From positions 3,482,001 to 3,546,000 of the forward strand of contig NZ_LR134338.1 in assembly GCF_900637055.1 (NCBI RefSeq): a DNA stretch of 64,000 bases, given 5' to 3'. Every line of letters begins with the position of its first letter. Positions within the stretch are counted from its first letter, which is position 1. Both the position numbers and the translations under genes were made by a program. Below, piece by piece: positions 8,203 to 16,970 of this stretch. Source of the DNA: Brevibacillus brevis (GTDB lineage: Bacteria > Bacillota > Bacilli > Brevibacillales > Brevibacillaceae). The notes under the pieces were generated by a model, which worked only from the letters and a program-made list of their open reading frames with translations, was not told the DNA's origin and searched no databases.

Positions 8203-8240
8203 TTCCCAGAACGTTTGGTTTTTGATAGAATATATGTTCG
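8203..8240 (+). promoter_or_regulatory. xerS promoter with SOS (LexA/DinR)-like box
   Basis: The box AGAATATATGTTCG (8227-8240) matches 12 of 14 positions of the Bacillus SOS box CGAACATATGTTCG. It overlaps a possible -10 TAGAAT (8226-8231) with a weak -35 TTCCCA (8203-8208) 17 bases upstream. Repressor binding here could control xerS. Confidence 0.4.
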
Positions 8241-8275
8241 TATACGATTTACAAATAGATTTTGGTGGTGAAAGC

Positions 8276-9388
8276 ATGTCCGTTACCAAACAGCGCGATG
8301 CCTTGCAGCTTTTGCAAATAGTGGGCTCCTACCCCTGGTATGTCGAAAAGTTTATTGAGCATAAAAAATCAAAAAAGAATTCCCCCTCCACCTTGCTTGG
8401 ATACCTTCGCGATTTCTCTTTTTTCTTTCGCTGGATGATGACAGAAGGATTGAGTACCGCGGCGGATATGAAGGACATTCCGTTAAGCGATTTGAATGAC
8501 TTGAAGAAAGAAACGGTAGAAAGCTACATATTATACTTGCAGGAGTCGCATCTATATGAGCGATCCGCTTTGCTCTCGAACCCTACCAAAAGCGCGAAGA
8601 AAGAGTACAGCGACCGCACCATCAGCAGAAAAATATCAAGCCTGAAATCACTTTTTCATTACTTGTCTGCCCTCGCTGAGGATGAGAATGGGGAATCGTA
8701 TTTGACGCGGAATGTACTCGCCAAAATCGAGCTGGAGATCACGGAGCTGACTCCCCTCGCACGCGCCCACGCCATTCGGGCAAAAATCCTGATTGACGAC
8801 GAAATCTACCAGTTCGTCGATTTTGTCTACAACGGATATTTGGCCCATTGTGATACGGAAAAAAAGAAGCAGTATCACATGCAAAACCGTGACCGGGATA
8901 CCGCCTTGATCGCGATGATTCTATCCGGCGGCTTCCGTGTGTCAGAGATCGTCAGTCTCGATCTATCCGACATTATTATGGAAAAAAACCAGTTGAAATT
9001 GATCCGCAAAGGAAAGAAAGAGGACGCTCCTTTTTTCAGTGACTGGGGCAAGGAATACTTAGCCAAATACTTGCAGCTTCGTGACAAATACAATCCCGAA
9101 CCGCAAGAAGACGCTGTTTTTCTCGCTGTTTCCCCGACCAATCCGAATGGGCATCGGATTGAAGTGCGGTCTGTCCAAAAGCTGGTCAAAAAGTACGCCA
9201 AAGCATTCGGCATCCCCGATTTGTCCGTCCATAAGCTTCGTCACAGCTTTGCTACACAGTTTCTTCGCTTGAACCCTGACCCCCATCAACTCCAAGCACA
9301 ACTGGGGCACTCCAAAATCGAAACGACCATGCAGTATGCCCATGTACTCGAGGATGCGCTCGGCAAGGCGGTGAATCGAACTACTTAA
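8276..9388 (+). CDS. xerS: Tyrosine recombinase XerS
   Basis: A 370-aa integrase-fold recombinase. The N-terminal core-binding domain begins YPWYVEKFIEHKK, with STLLGYLRDFSFFFRWM as in XerS. The catalytic domain shows the RHRHY set: GGFRVSEI (R), HKLRHSFAT (H..R), LGHSKIETTMQYAH (H and nucleophile Y). XerS resolves chromosome dimers at difSL in streptococci and lactococci; in Bacillales it coexists with XerC/D and its role is less clear. The ATG at 8276, preceded by GGTGGTGAAAGC, was chosen. It is not part of a phage or integrated element here. Confidence 0.85.
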   Translation: MSVTKQRDALQLLQIVGSYPWYVEKFIEHKKSKKNSPSTLLGYLRDFSFFFRWMMTEGLSTAADMKDIPLSDLNDLKKETVESYILYLQESHLYERSALLSNPTKSAKKEYSDRTISRKISSLKSLFHYLSALAEDENGESYLTRNVLAKIELEITELTPLARAHAIRAKILIDDEIYQFVDFVYNGYLAHCDTEKKKQYHMQNRDRDTALIAMILSGGFRVSEIVSLDLSDIIMEKNQLKLIRKGKKEDAPFFSDWGKEYLAKYLQLRDKYNPEPQEDAVFLAVSPTNPNGHRIEVRSVQKLVKKYAKAFGIPDLSVHKLRHSFATQFLRLNPDPHQLQAQLGHSKIETTMQYAHVLEDALGKAVNRTT

Positions 9389-9407
9389 GCGATACGACAA
9401 CAAAAAC

Positions 9408-9461
9408 AAGTGACCAAATCTGCAAGCACACGTGTGCCACTGCCGACTGGTCACTTTTTTT
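9408..9461 (+). terminator. Terminator after xerS
   Basis: AAGTGACCA pairs with TGGTCACTT, followed by seven or more T. Confidence 0.8.
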
Positions 9462-9480
9462 CGATCATGATTTTTCTCCT

Positions 9481-9679
9481 TCACTCTACATCCCCGCTGA
9501 CCTTTGCAAGTGTTCCGAGATTGATTTTCATAAAGTCTTCCGGTGATACACCTGACGCAAATTCTTCTGAAAGTTCGTCTAAGTCCGGAATAAGGCCGCC
9601 ATCCGGGACGCCTTGATGACCTCCGCTGTTCCCCGATCAGGCAACGGGCCGCGCCAAATGCCTGCTTGATCTGTTCCAT
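9481..9679 (-). pseudogene. Frameshifted small gene (65 aa if restored)
   Basis: The minus-strand ATG at 9679 has AGGGGA eight bases upstream and reads MEQIKQAFGAARCLIG. At a GGGG run (9631-9634) the frame leaves a clearly protein-like stretch (GGLIPDLDELSEEF, VSPEDFMKINLGTL) that runs to a TGA at 9481. Dropping one G joins the two parts into a 65-aa protein exactly. The gene is either recently broken, phase variable at the G run, or hit by a sequencing error. The protein family is not recognised. Confidence 0.6.
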
Positions 9680-9725
9680 AGCAAATATCCCCTGCCATTT
9701 AGACAGGGGATTCCATCACATTCGA

Positions 9726-10541
9726 TTATTTCGCTGCTCGTTTGGCAGTAGGAACAACGTATATCTGCTCGTTCTTTGCCAATGTACTCTCGCTTTGATC
9801 GATCACTTCCAATTCATTCATCCGGTTCAGCACAACCGCTTGCCGTTGTTTAGCCCGCTCCCAGTTCTTTACCGGTGAATAACGCTCTGGTCCTTTCGGT
9901 AAGGAAGCCAGCATTGCCGCTTCTCCCAGTGTTACCGCTCGATCGCCTGGTTCTGTTGCTTTTTTTCCGAAGTAAAAGGGAACAGCCTCGCCAATCCCGT
10001 ATTTTCCGTGCCCGAAATAAATGACGTTGAGGTACATTTCGAGCAGTTCCTTTTTGCTGTATCTCTGCTCCAATTGCAAAGCGATCGCGATTTCCTTCAC
10101 TTTTCTGGTCATCGTTTTGTCGTTCGTGAGAAACAGGTTCCGCGCCAACTGCATGGTGATTGTACTTCCGCCCTGCACGTAGGCACCTTCCTTAATATCG
10201 ACCCAGATCGCTCGGCTCAATCCAATTGGGTCAACCCCTGGATGCTGCATAAACCGATGATCCTCTATCGCAACGAACGCCTTCCACACATGATCAGGCA
10301 TTTCGTCCAGCTTTGCATAGCTGCTGGATTGCTGTATAGCAGCCAGCTTTTTTTCATCTATCCATATATTCCCTGTCCACGCAAGCACAATCGGCGCCAG
10401 GATGGCTGCCATCATGATCACGAGAAAACTGATACGCAGTCGTTTTTTCCAACGAACACCGAGTTTCTTCATGCTCTTGGGCATGCTCGCCGCTTCATAC
10501 AAGTCGGTGTTTCTTCCTAATGGGATTGGAAGGTGGTTCAT
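9726..10541 (-). CDS. Membrane-anchored monofunctional peptidoglycan transglycosylase (GT51)
   Basis: A 271-aa protein. A basic cytoplasmic tail precedes one membrane segment (ISFLVIMMAAILAPIVLAW, about residues 37-56), followed by the GT51 domain. Its motifs are present: AIEDHRFMQHPGVD with the catalytic Glu, GGSTITMQLARNLF, and RKVKEIAIALQLE with LEMYLNVIYFGHG. There is no penicillin-binding transpeptidase domain, so it polymerises lipid II into glycan chains on the outer face without cross-linking. GGGGGA precedes the ATG. It appears monocistronic. Confidence 0.85.
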   Translation of the reverse strand: MNHLPIPLGRNTDLYEAASMPKSMKKLGVRWKKRLRISFLVIMMAAILAPIVLAWTGNIWIDEKKLAAIQQSSSYAKLDEMPDHVWKAFVAIEDHRFMQHPGVDPIGLSRAIWVDIKEGAYVQGGSTITMQLARNLFLTNDKTMTRKVKEIAIALQLEQRYSKKELLEMYLNVIYFGHGKYGIGEAVPFYFGKKATEPGDRAVTLGEAAMLASLPKGPERYSPVKNWERAKQRQAVVLNRMNELEVIDQSESTLAKNEQIYVVPTAKRAAK

Positions 10542-10650
10542 GCTGCATTCCCCCTTGCCTTGCTTCTACTCACATTGTAGGGGATGCGCGCATTTCGTCC
10601 CATCGAATCCACTTACAGCAATCTTACAATTTCGTAAGACAAACGATTGC

Positions 10651-12234
10651 CTACGAATGCTGATTTTGCTGTACCTCCAGCTGCCGCAGCTCGATCCGTC
10701 TGATTTTACCGGAGGTCGTCTTCGGCAGCTCCAGTACAAATTCGATTTTGCGCGGGTATTTATACGGCGCGGTTAATTGCTTGACATGGTTTTGCAATTC
10801 GACGATCAACTCTTCGGACGGCTCATTCCCTTTTTTCAAGATCACAAAGGCTTTTACCACATGCCCACGCTCTGGATCTGGACTGGCAACCGCCGCACAT
10901 TCCGCTACTGCCGCGTGCTTCACCAAGGCATCCTCGACCTCAAACGGACCAATCGTATATCCGCCTGAGATGATAATGTCGTCCGAACGTCCCTCGAACC
11001 AGATGTAGCCATCTTCGTCCATGCGGCCTTGATCACCCGTCACGTACCAGTCGCCGCGAAACGCTCTGGCAGTGCGCTCGGGATCATCCAGATAGCCTTT
11101 GAACAGCGCTACCATATGGCGATCAATAGCAATATCGCCTACCTTGCCTACTGGCAGTTCCGCTCCTTCTTCGTCAATAATGGCGATCCTCACAACAGGT
11201 GAGGGCTTGCCCATTGAACCTGGCCTTGGCTCCATGCCGACAAAGGTACCTACCAGCAACGTGTTCTCTGTCTGTCCGTATCCATCTCGCACGGTCAACT
11301 GGAAGACGCGGCGGAATGTGTCGATCACTTCCCGATTGAGTGGCTCACCAGCCGAACATGCGGAGCGCAAGGCGGACAGCTTGTATTGATCCAGATCCGT
11401 TACTTTTGCCATGATTCTGTACTCGGTTGGCGTCGCACACAAGACAGAAACCGGATATTTTTGCAGAATCGTCAAATAATTCTCCGCGGAAAACTTTCCT
11501 TTATAGACAAACGCGGTCGCTCCCAGCCCCAACGTAGAGACAAACGGGCTCCAGATCCACTTGGCCCAACCAGGCCCAGCCGTTGCCCAAACCACGTCAC
11601 CTTCGCGAACGTCCAGCTACTGTGTAGCCGCCACAGCCAAATGCGCAAACGGCCAACCATGAACGTGCATAACCCCTTTTGGTCCCCCAGTCGTTCCTGA
11701 CGTATAAGACAGGAAAGCCAGCTCATCCGACTTCGTGTTTACTACCTCAAATTCTGTGTCCTGCCCCTCGAACAACCCATTAAGCGAAATCCAACCTTCT
11801 TTCTCTTCGCCCGTCGTGATGTAGTGTTGCAGAGTAGAACAGTTGCCTCTCGTCAGATCAACCTCACTCATGGCTCCCGCGAAGCTGATCACAGCCTTGA
11901 CTTTTGCATGATTGATCCGGTACTCGATATCTTTATAACGCAGCATCTCAGACCCTGGCAAAATCACTGCCCCCAGCTTTAGCAGTGCCAAATAGAGACC
12001 ATAGGCCAACGTCCCTCGGGAAACCAGGACAAGTACCCGATCCCCATGCTCGATTCCAATGGACTCTAGACCATTCGCTATTTTGTTTGAATATTGGCGC
12101 AAATCTTCGTACGTAAGGATATGTTCTTGACCTTGTTCATCTAGCTCCCAAACCGCTCGTCTCTCCGGATGTTTTCTCGCCCATTCGTCTACTTGGGCAG
12201 CGAAGTTATAATTTTCTGGAAAGTTCAATTCCAT
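10651..12234 (-). pseudogene. Medium-chain type acyl-CoA synthetase interrupted by one in-frame TAG
   Basis: A continuous 528-codon frame broken only by TAG at 11617-11619 (codon 206). The adenylation motifs are intact on both sides: YTSGTTGGPKG before the stop; DGYGQTE, YWFEGRSDDIIISGGY and the C-terminal PKTTSGKIRR lysine motif after it. The sequence resembles the MACS/acetyl-CoA synthetase branch, where a Trp would fit before LDVREGDVVW, so TGG to TAG is the likely change. The 205-aa N-terminal fragment alone would lack the active site. A terminator separates it from livM, and it has its own GGTGGAG ribosome binding site. Confidence 0.85.
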
Positions 12235-12321
12235 AAGTACATCTCCACCTTTTCAAAGATTGATGAATAATAATTCGACATAACTATAATTCTCACCTTT
12301 TTCTTTCGAGAAAAATGGGAC

Positions 12322-12356
12322 AAAAAAAGGCCAACCTTTTGCATGGGTTGACCTCC
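12322..12356 (-). terminator. Terminator after livM
   Basis: On the minus strand, GGTCAACC and AGGTTGGCC pair around CATGCAAA, followed by TTTTTTT. Confidence 0.8.
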
Positions 12357-12362
12357 TCTCTT

Positions 12363-13370
12363 TCATTTCGATCCCTCTACTTGCTCTGTGATCGTTGCAG
12401 CCTGTACGGAACGCTGTTTTCTTTTTTCCCTCCATTCTTGAAAGCTGCCGACAATACCGCTCGGAAAGCAGAGAACGACCAATATATAGAGCAAGCCAAG
12501 GAAGATGACCCATCTCTCGAATATCGGGTGAAGCTTCGCCAACTCAGTCAGCCCGTGATGCGCCAGCTCTACGATCCCCGACCCCAAAATGGAGCCAAAT
12601 AGCGTTCCCAGTCCACCGATCATGCTCATTAAGAGCGCATCCAGCGTCGTTTCAATTGAAAACACTTGGGTGTTTACGAATCGCAGCATAACCGCGTACA
12701 AGCCTCCACTAATCGCAGCTACCACTCCAGCAACGATGCTGACGATTACCTTATAATGAAGAATTTGATAGCCTAACGCTTCCGCACGTTGTTCATTTTG
12801 TCCGATGGCTTTGAGTACCTTACCCAGTGGAGAGCGCGTAAACGCCCGCAAGATGACAAACAGCATGACCATTAGGATCAGGCATACATAGTAAAAGGAC
12901 AAACGATCACGAAACAGCTCCGGCACAGGGAAGGTGAAGCCATCCCCACCCATCGTCAGCGAGCGCCACTTTTCTGCCAATACGAATAGCAGCTGGGAAA
13001 TCGCCAAGGTCAGCATCGCATAAAAATGACTTTTCAAACGCAAGGACAGCATCCCAATCACGTAGCTGAGAATGCCGGAGAGAACGATCGCAACGAGTAC
13101 CCCGAGCAAGAAATAACCGATCGTCGCATCAAAGTTTTTCAGGAATAACGAAACGGAGTACGCCCCAATTCCGAAAAACATACAGTGCCCGAACGAGACG
13201 ATCCCCGTATAGCCGAGCAACAAGTCAAAGCTCATGGCAAAAATCGCAAAGATAAAGATTTGGGTGAACAAGATGTACATGCTTCGCGAATCTGAAAGAA
13301 ACGGCAAAACCGCCAAGGACAAAAACACAAACAGAATAAATCGATGGTTCAACAATCCGGATGTAGTCAA
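12363..13370 (-). CDS. livM: Branched-chain amino acid type ABC permease LivM
   Basis: A 335-aa inner-membrane permease with about eight to ten hydrophobic segments, including FAMSFDLLLGYTGIVSFGH, the family signature near TM3. It pairs with LivH to form the channel. A TTG at 13370 is the likely start, with AAGGGG ten bases upstream inside the end of livH; a TTG at 13394 is also possible. It is the last gene of the LivKGFHM run and is followed by a terminator. Given the acyl-CoA ligase neighbours, the substrate may be an organic or aromatic acid rather than an amino acid. Confidence 0.85.
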   Translation of the reverse strand: MTTSGLLNHRFILFVFLSLAVLPFLSDSRSMYILFTQIFIFAIFAMSFDLLLGYTGIVSFGHCMFFGIGAYSVSLFLKNFDATIGYFLLGVLVAIVLSGILSYVIGMLSLRLKSHFYAMLTLAISQLLFVLAEKWRSLTMGGDGFTFPVPELFRDRLSFYYVCLILMVMLFVILRAFTRSPLGKVLKAIGQNEQRAEALGYQILHYKVIVSIVAGVVAAISGGLYAVMLRFVNTQVFSIETTLDALLMSMIGGLGTLFGSILGSGIVELAHHGLTELAKLHPIFERWVIFLGLLYILVVLCFPSGIVGSFQEWREKRKQRSVQAATITEQVEGSK

Positions 13371-13377
13371 CGCATGA

Positions 13378-14238
13378 TCACCCCTTCGCTCCAAACAGGC
13401 CGGATGGTTTGATAAGCAGCACTGCCAGCATCAGCAGCATGTTCACTGCCAGTGAAAGCTCTGGAACGAAGTAAGCCATAAACGAGCCAAGCACCCCTAC
13501 TAAAAGCGCCGCAACAATAGAGCCTTGAACACTTCCCATCCCACCGACAATGACGACGATGAATGCCAGAATCGCATACTGCATACCCATTTCCGCAAAA
13601 ATAACCCCAGAATACGGTGCCAGCAGACTTCCTCCTAGCGCAGCCATGCCTGCCCCCAGCAAAAAGACGAAAGTAAACACTTGTTTAATATTGATGCCGA
13701 GTGCCTGCACCATTTCCTTATCGATGACGCCCGCTCGGACGATCAAGCCTAGTCTCGTTCTCGTCAACAACAGATGCAACCCGACGTACACAACTACTCC
13801 CACTGCGATGACAAACAAGCGATAAGTGATCAATATGATGTCGCCAAACTCGATGCTTCCTTGCAAATAATCTGGCAATACGGCCCGAATGGGATTGGGG
13901 CTCCAAAACACCTTGAGCAATTCACTGATCACGAGCATCCCGCCCAATGTCACGAGCAGTTGCTGAATGTGATCACCGTACACGGGACGGATCAGTACGC
14001 GCTCTAACACGAAACCGAGCAGCATCCCGATGACGACAGCACCGGCGATGGCCAGAAGAAAACTATCCGTCAATCCGAAAAGCCATACACCAGCAAAGGC
14101 TCCCCAAGCAAACAATCCACCGTGGGCAAAGTTCAACACACTCATTAAGCCAAAGATCAGCGTGAGCCCGGAAGCGAGCAAGAAAATGAGTATGCCTGTC
14201 GCCAGTCCATTTACAAGCAAATTAATCGCGACATCCAT
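13378..14238 (-). CDS. livH: Branched-chain amino acid type ABC permease LivH
   Basis: A 286-aa permease starting in NLLVNGLATGILIFLLASGL, with the family segment LIFGLMSVLNFAHGGLFAWGAF. The conserved EAA-like region follows GGMGSVQGSIVAALLVG. GGGGGAGG lies five bases before the ATG. Livh-type permeases form a heterodimer with LivM and are energised by LivG and LivF, whose genes flank it. Confidence 0.88.
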   Translation of the reverse strand: MDVAINLLVNGLATGILIFLLASGLTLIFGLMSVLNFAHGGLFAWGAFAGVWLFGLTDSFLLAIAGAVVIGMLLGFVLERVLIRPVYGDHIQQLLVTLGGMLVISELLKVFWSPNPIRAVLPDYLQGSIEFGDIILITYRLFVIAVGVVVYVGLHLLLTRTRLGLIVRAGVIDKEMVQALGINIKQVFTFVFLLGAGMAALGGSLLAPYSGVIFAEMGMQYAILAFIVVIVGGMGSVQGSIVAALLVGVLGSFMAYFVPELSLAVNMLLMLAVLLIKPSGLFGAKG

Positions 14239-14265
14239 TTCATCCTCCCCCTCCCTGTTATACCC

Positions 14266-14967
14266 TCAGGCAATGCCCAAATATTTTTGTCGCGTATCTG
14301 CATCATCCTTCAACTCCTGCATCGCGCCACCGCGGACAATTTTCCCTTCATCCATCAAGTAGTACTGCTCGCCGATCATGCTGGCCATCATAAAGTTTTG
14401 CTCGACTAAAAGCACGGTCGTTTTCTGCTTCATCGATTCGATGTGAAACATGAGCTTTTCAACCATGATGGGCGCCAGCCCCTTGCTCGGCTCGTCAATT
14501 AACAAAAGTCCGCTACTGTTCACATAAGCTCGTGCAATCGCCAGCATTTGCTTTTGACCTCCGCTTAAGTGCCCACTTTTCTTTTTCCAGTAGTGACGCA
14601 GGTCAGGGAATAAATCCAGCATCCAAGCGAGCTTTTCTTTTTGTTCGTCGTCATTTTTTTGCATGGCGAGCCGGAACGTCTCTTCTACCGTAAAATCATG
14701 AAAAATCCCTTGATTCTCCGGTACATAGCCAATTCCCTTACGCGCGATGGAATAGGTCGGCAGATGTCCGATTTCTTCTCCTCGATAGCGAATTTGGCCA
14801 TGACGGATCGGGGCAAGCCCCATGATGGAACGTAGCGTCGTTGTTTTGCCCGCGCCGTTTCGTCCAAACAAAACGGTAATACTGCCTACTTGCACAGACA
14901 GCGAGACACCCTGCAAGATGTGAAACTGGTCGAGGTACGTTTCGATGTGATCAAGTTGCAGCATCAT
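14266..14967 (-). CDS. livF: ABC transporter ATPase LivF
   Basis: A 233-aa ATPase: Walker A GRNGAGKTT, signature LSGGQKQML, Walker B LLLIDEPSKGLAP. The sequence PSKGLAP after Walker B is typical of LivF as opposed to LivG. The ATG at 14967 is preferred because GGGAGGG lies ten bases upstream; the start overlaps the 3' end of livG by 17 bases. It pairs with LivG on the cytoplasmic side. Confidence 0.88.
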   Translation of the reverse strand: MMLQLDHIETYLDQFHILQGVSLSVQVGSITVLFGRNGAGKTTTLRSIMGLAPIRHGQIRYRGEEIGHLPTYSIARKGIGYVPENQGIFHDFTVEETFRLAMQKNDDEQKEKLAWMLDLFPDLRHYWKKKSGHLSGGQKQMLAIARAYVNSSGLLLIDEPSKGLAPIMVEKLMFHIESMKQKTTVLLVEQNFMMASMIGEQYYLMDEGKIVRGGAMQELKDDADTRQKYLGIA

Positions 14968-15721
14968 GCTTATACAACCCTCCCAAGTAGGCAGACTGCA
15001 CCTGTTCATTTCGCATCATGTCAGTCGGTGTCCCCTCAGCCAATAGCTCTCCATGAAACAGAACGACCATGTGATCGGAGAGTGATTTGACCATGTCCAT
15101 CTTGTGTTCGATTAGGATGATCGTGCAGGTATTGCTTTCCTTAATCGATTCGATCACTTTCAATACAGCTGGGACTTCCTCCAACGAAATCCCCGCCGTC
15201 GGTTCGTCGAGCAAGAGAACATCTGGACGCAGTCCGAGGAGCATGGCTAGCTCCAGCTTTCGTTTCTCCCCGTGCGCCAATAGGCTTGCCAGCACATTCG
15301 CCTTTTTCTCCAGCAAAACCTGATGCAGCAATCGCTCCACTTCCTCTGCCTGTCGCATCTGATCTGCCTGGGAAATCCATAAGCGAAACCGAATGCCCTG
15401 TGCCGCTTGAACAGCCAAGCGAATATTTTCCCGCACCGTGAGCTTGGGAAACAGGTTCGTCAATTGAAACGATCGGCCAATCCCCAATCTCGTTCGTGCT
15501 GCTGGGGGCAAGTGTGTAATGTCCTGACCCTTGTATTTGATTTTTCCTTGCGAAGGAATAAGCTGCCCGCTTAACAAGTTAAACAACGTCGTCTTTCCGG
15601 CTCCATTCGGTCCGATGATCGAAGTAAATCGCTGCTTTGGTATGCTTAGCGATACCTTGTTTATGACTGTTTGCTCCCCGAATGCTACGCTGAGGTCAAC
15701 CGTTTCCAACAAGTAACTCAT
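14951..15721 (-). CDS. livG: ABC transporter ATPase LivG
   Basis: A 256-aa ATPase: Walker A GPNGAGKTT and Walker B LLLDEPTAGIS. The signature region reads LLAHGEKRKLELA, where LAHGEKR replaces the canonical LSGGQ; this form (LSYGEQR or similar) is usual for LivG-like ATPases. The insert RTRLGIGRSFQLTNLFPKLTV is also typical. AGGAGG lies a few bases before the ATG at 15721; the GTG one codon earlier is less well placed. Confidence 0.88.
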   Translation of the reverse strand: MSYLLETVDLSVAFGEQTVINKVSLSIPKQRFTSIIGPNGAGKTTLFNLLSGQLIPSQGKIKYKGQDITHLPPAARTRLGIGRSFQLTNLFPKLTVRENIRLAVQAAQGIRFRLWISQADQMRQAEEVERLLHQVLLEKKANVLASLLAHGEKRKLELAMLLGLRPDVLLLDEPTAGISLEEVPAVLKVIESIKESNTCTIILIEHKMDMVKSLSDHMVVLFHGELLAEGTPTDMMRNEQVQSAYLGGLYKHDAAT

Positions 15722-15733
15722 CACACACCTCCT

Positions 15734-16942
15734 CTACTTCTGGTTCCTGACAGGTGGTGCTGTTTCTTCCATCGTCATCTCCCGGACGAGTACAGGCACA
15801 GGGTGATCGACTCCGTCTTTTTTCTCCAGCTTGATCGCGTACAACGTTTGCAGTGCCTGATGATCCTCCGCCCGGAACTGCATCTGGCCCTTCGGCGTAT
15901 CAAAGGTCATGCCTTCCATCGCAGCAATCAGCTTCTCCGAATCCGTATCGGCGTTCGTCTTTTTCAGTGCTTCCACAATCGCTACGGCTGCCGTCATCCC
16001 GCCTGCCGTAAACAAATCTGGAATCTCGCCGTTAAAACGCTTTTTGTGCTCATCGATGAGCCAGTCGTTCATTTTCGTTTTCGGGAGCGAATGGTAATAC
16101 ACCGAGAAGCCTTCCATCCCGATCATTGCCTCCATCGTTTTCAATGCAGCGATATCAGGCGCTCCCGTAGACACCTTGATGCCTTTTTGCTGGACCTGCA
16201 TATCTTGAAGCTGTTTCCACGGGGAGTTCGAGCCTGCCCACGTGATGAACACGTATTCGGGTTTGGCGCTGATGATTTTTTGGATGTTGGCTGTAAAATC
16301 AGTCGTGTTTGTGTCCACGTATTGTTCTTCGATAATGACAGCCCCTAATTTTTCAGCAGCGGTCTTAAAGGCTTCAATCCCTTCTCGACCGTAGGCGCTG
16401 TCTTGAGCCATCGTCGCGATCTTCGTTCCTTTGGAAGCAATCGCCGCAGCACCAGCAACTGCGTCCTGCGAGGAATTTCGCCCCGTGCGGAAAATGTATT
16501 TGTTCCAGTTTTTCCCGGTGATACTATCGGCTACAGCCGGTTCTACGACCATGATTTTTTTGTACTCTTCTGCCAGGGGAAGGACAGCTAGCGTATCGCC
16601 TGAACTCGAGGAGCCTACGAGAAAATCTACCTTGTCTGTCTCCATGAGCTTCGTCGCTTTTTGGACGGCGACATCTGGTTTCGTCTCCGTATCCTCCACG
16701 ACAAACTCGATCTTTTTGCCAGCAATCTCTCTCTTGCCCTCTGTTGCATAATCGAGTCCGAGCTCAAAACCTCTTGCCGTCTGCTTGCCGTAGCTCTCCA
16801 ATGGTCCCGTGAGCGAAGCGAGTACGCCTACCTTGATCGTATTGCCCCCACCAGATGAAGCGCTTTCATTTTGGCTGCAACCAACAGCAAGCACGACAGA
16901 CATCACTAGCGGGAGCAACATTTTCCATCCTCTTTTTTTCAC
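15734..16942 (-). CDS. livK: ABC transporter substrate-binding lipoprotein LivK-type
   Basis: A 402-aa lipoprotein. A GTG start six bases after GGAGGG opens a signal peptide (KKRGWKMLLPLVMSVVLAVGC) with a lipobox ending at Cys 22. The mature protein is a type I periplasmic-binding fold of the Leu/Ile/Val class (IKVGVLASLTGPLESYGKQ, FVVEDTETKPDVAVQKA). It captures the substrate outside the membrane for LivHMGF. The C-terminus has DTPKGQMQFRAEDHQ, as in family members for amides or aromatic acids. Substrate not determinable from sequence alone. Confidence 0.88.
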   Translation of the reverse strand: MKKRGWKMLLPLVMSVVLAVGCSQNESASSGGGNTIKVGVLASLTGPLESYGKQTARGFELGLDYATEGKREIAGKKIEFVVEDTETKPDVAVQKATKLMETDKVDFLVGSSSSGDTLAVLPLAEEYKKIMVVEPAVADSITGKNWNKYIFRTGRNSSQDAVAGAAAIASKGTKIATMAQDSAYGREGIEAFKTAAEKLGAVIIEEQYVDTNTTDFTANIQKIISAKPEYVFITWAGSNSPWKQLQDMQVQQKGIKVSTGAPDIAALKTMEAMIGMEGFSVYYHSLPKTKMNDWLIDEHKKRFNGEIPDLFTAGGMTAAVAIVEALKKTNADTDSEKLIAAMEGMTFDTPKGQMQFRAEDHQALQTLYAIKLEKKDGVDHPVPVLVREMTMEETAPPVRNQK

Positions 16943-16970
16943 GCCAGTCCCTCCTCGAAAGTCAAAATGT

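Noticed and set aside
8120-8275. Upstream extension of the xerS frame
   Set aside because: It overlaps the divergent ferredoxin start and the promoter region, and the product lacks similarity to the XerS N-terminus before MSVTKQRD.
9451-9468. Five-codon frame (MIEKK) with AAGGAG upstream, antisense to the xerS terminator
   Set aside because: Too short to be a gene; it sits inside the terminator sequence.
11617-11619. TAG read as pyrrolysine or another recoded residue
   Set aside because: No pyl genes or recoding context are visible and the family has Trp here, so a nonsense mutation or sequence error is simpler.
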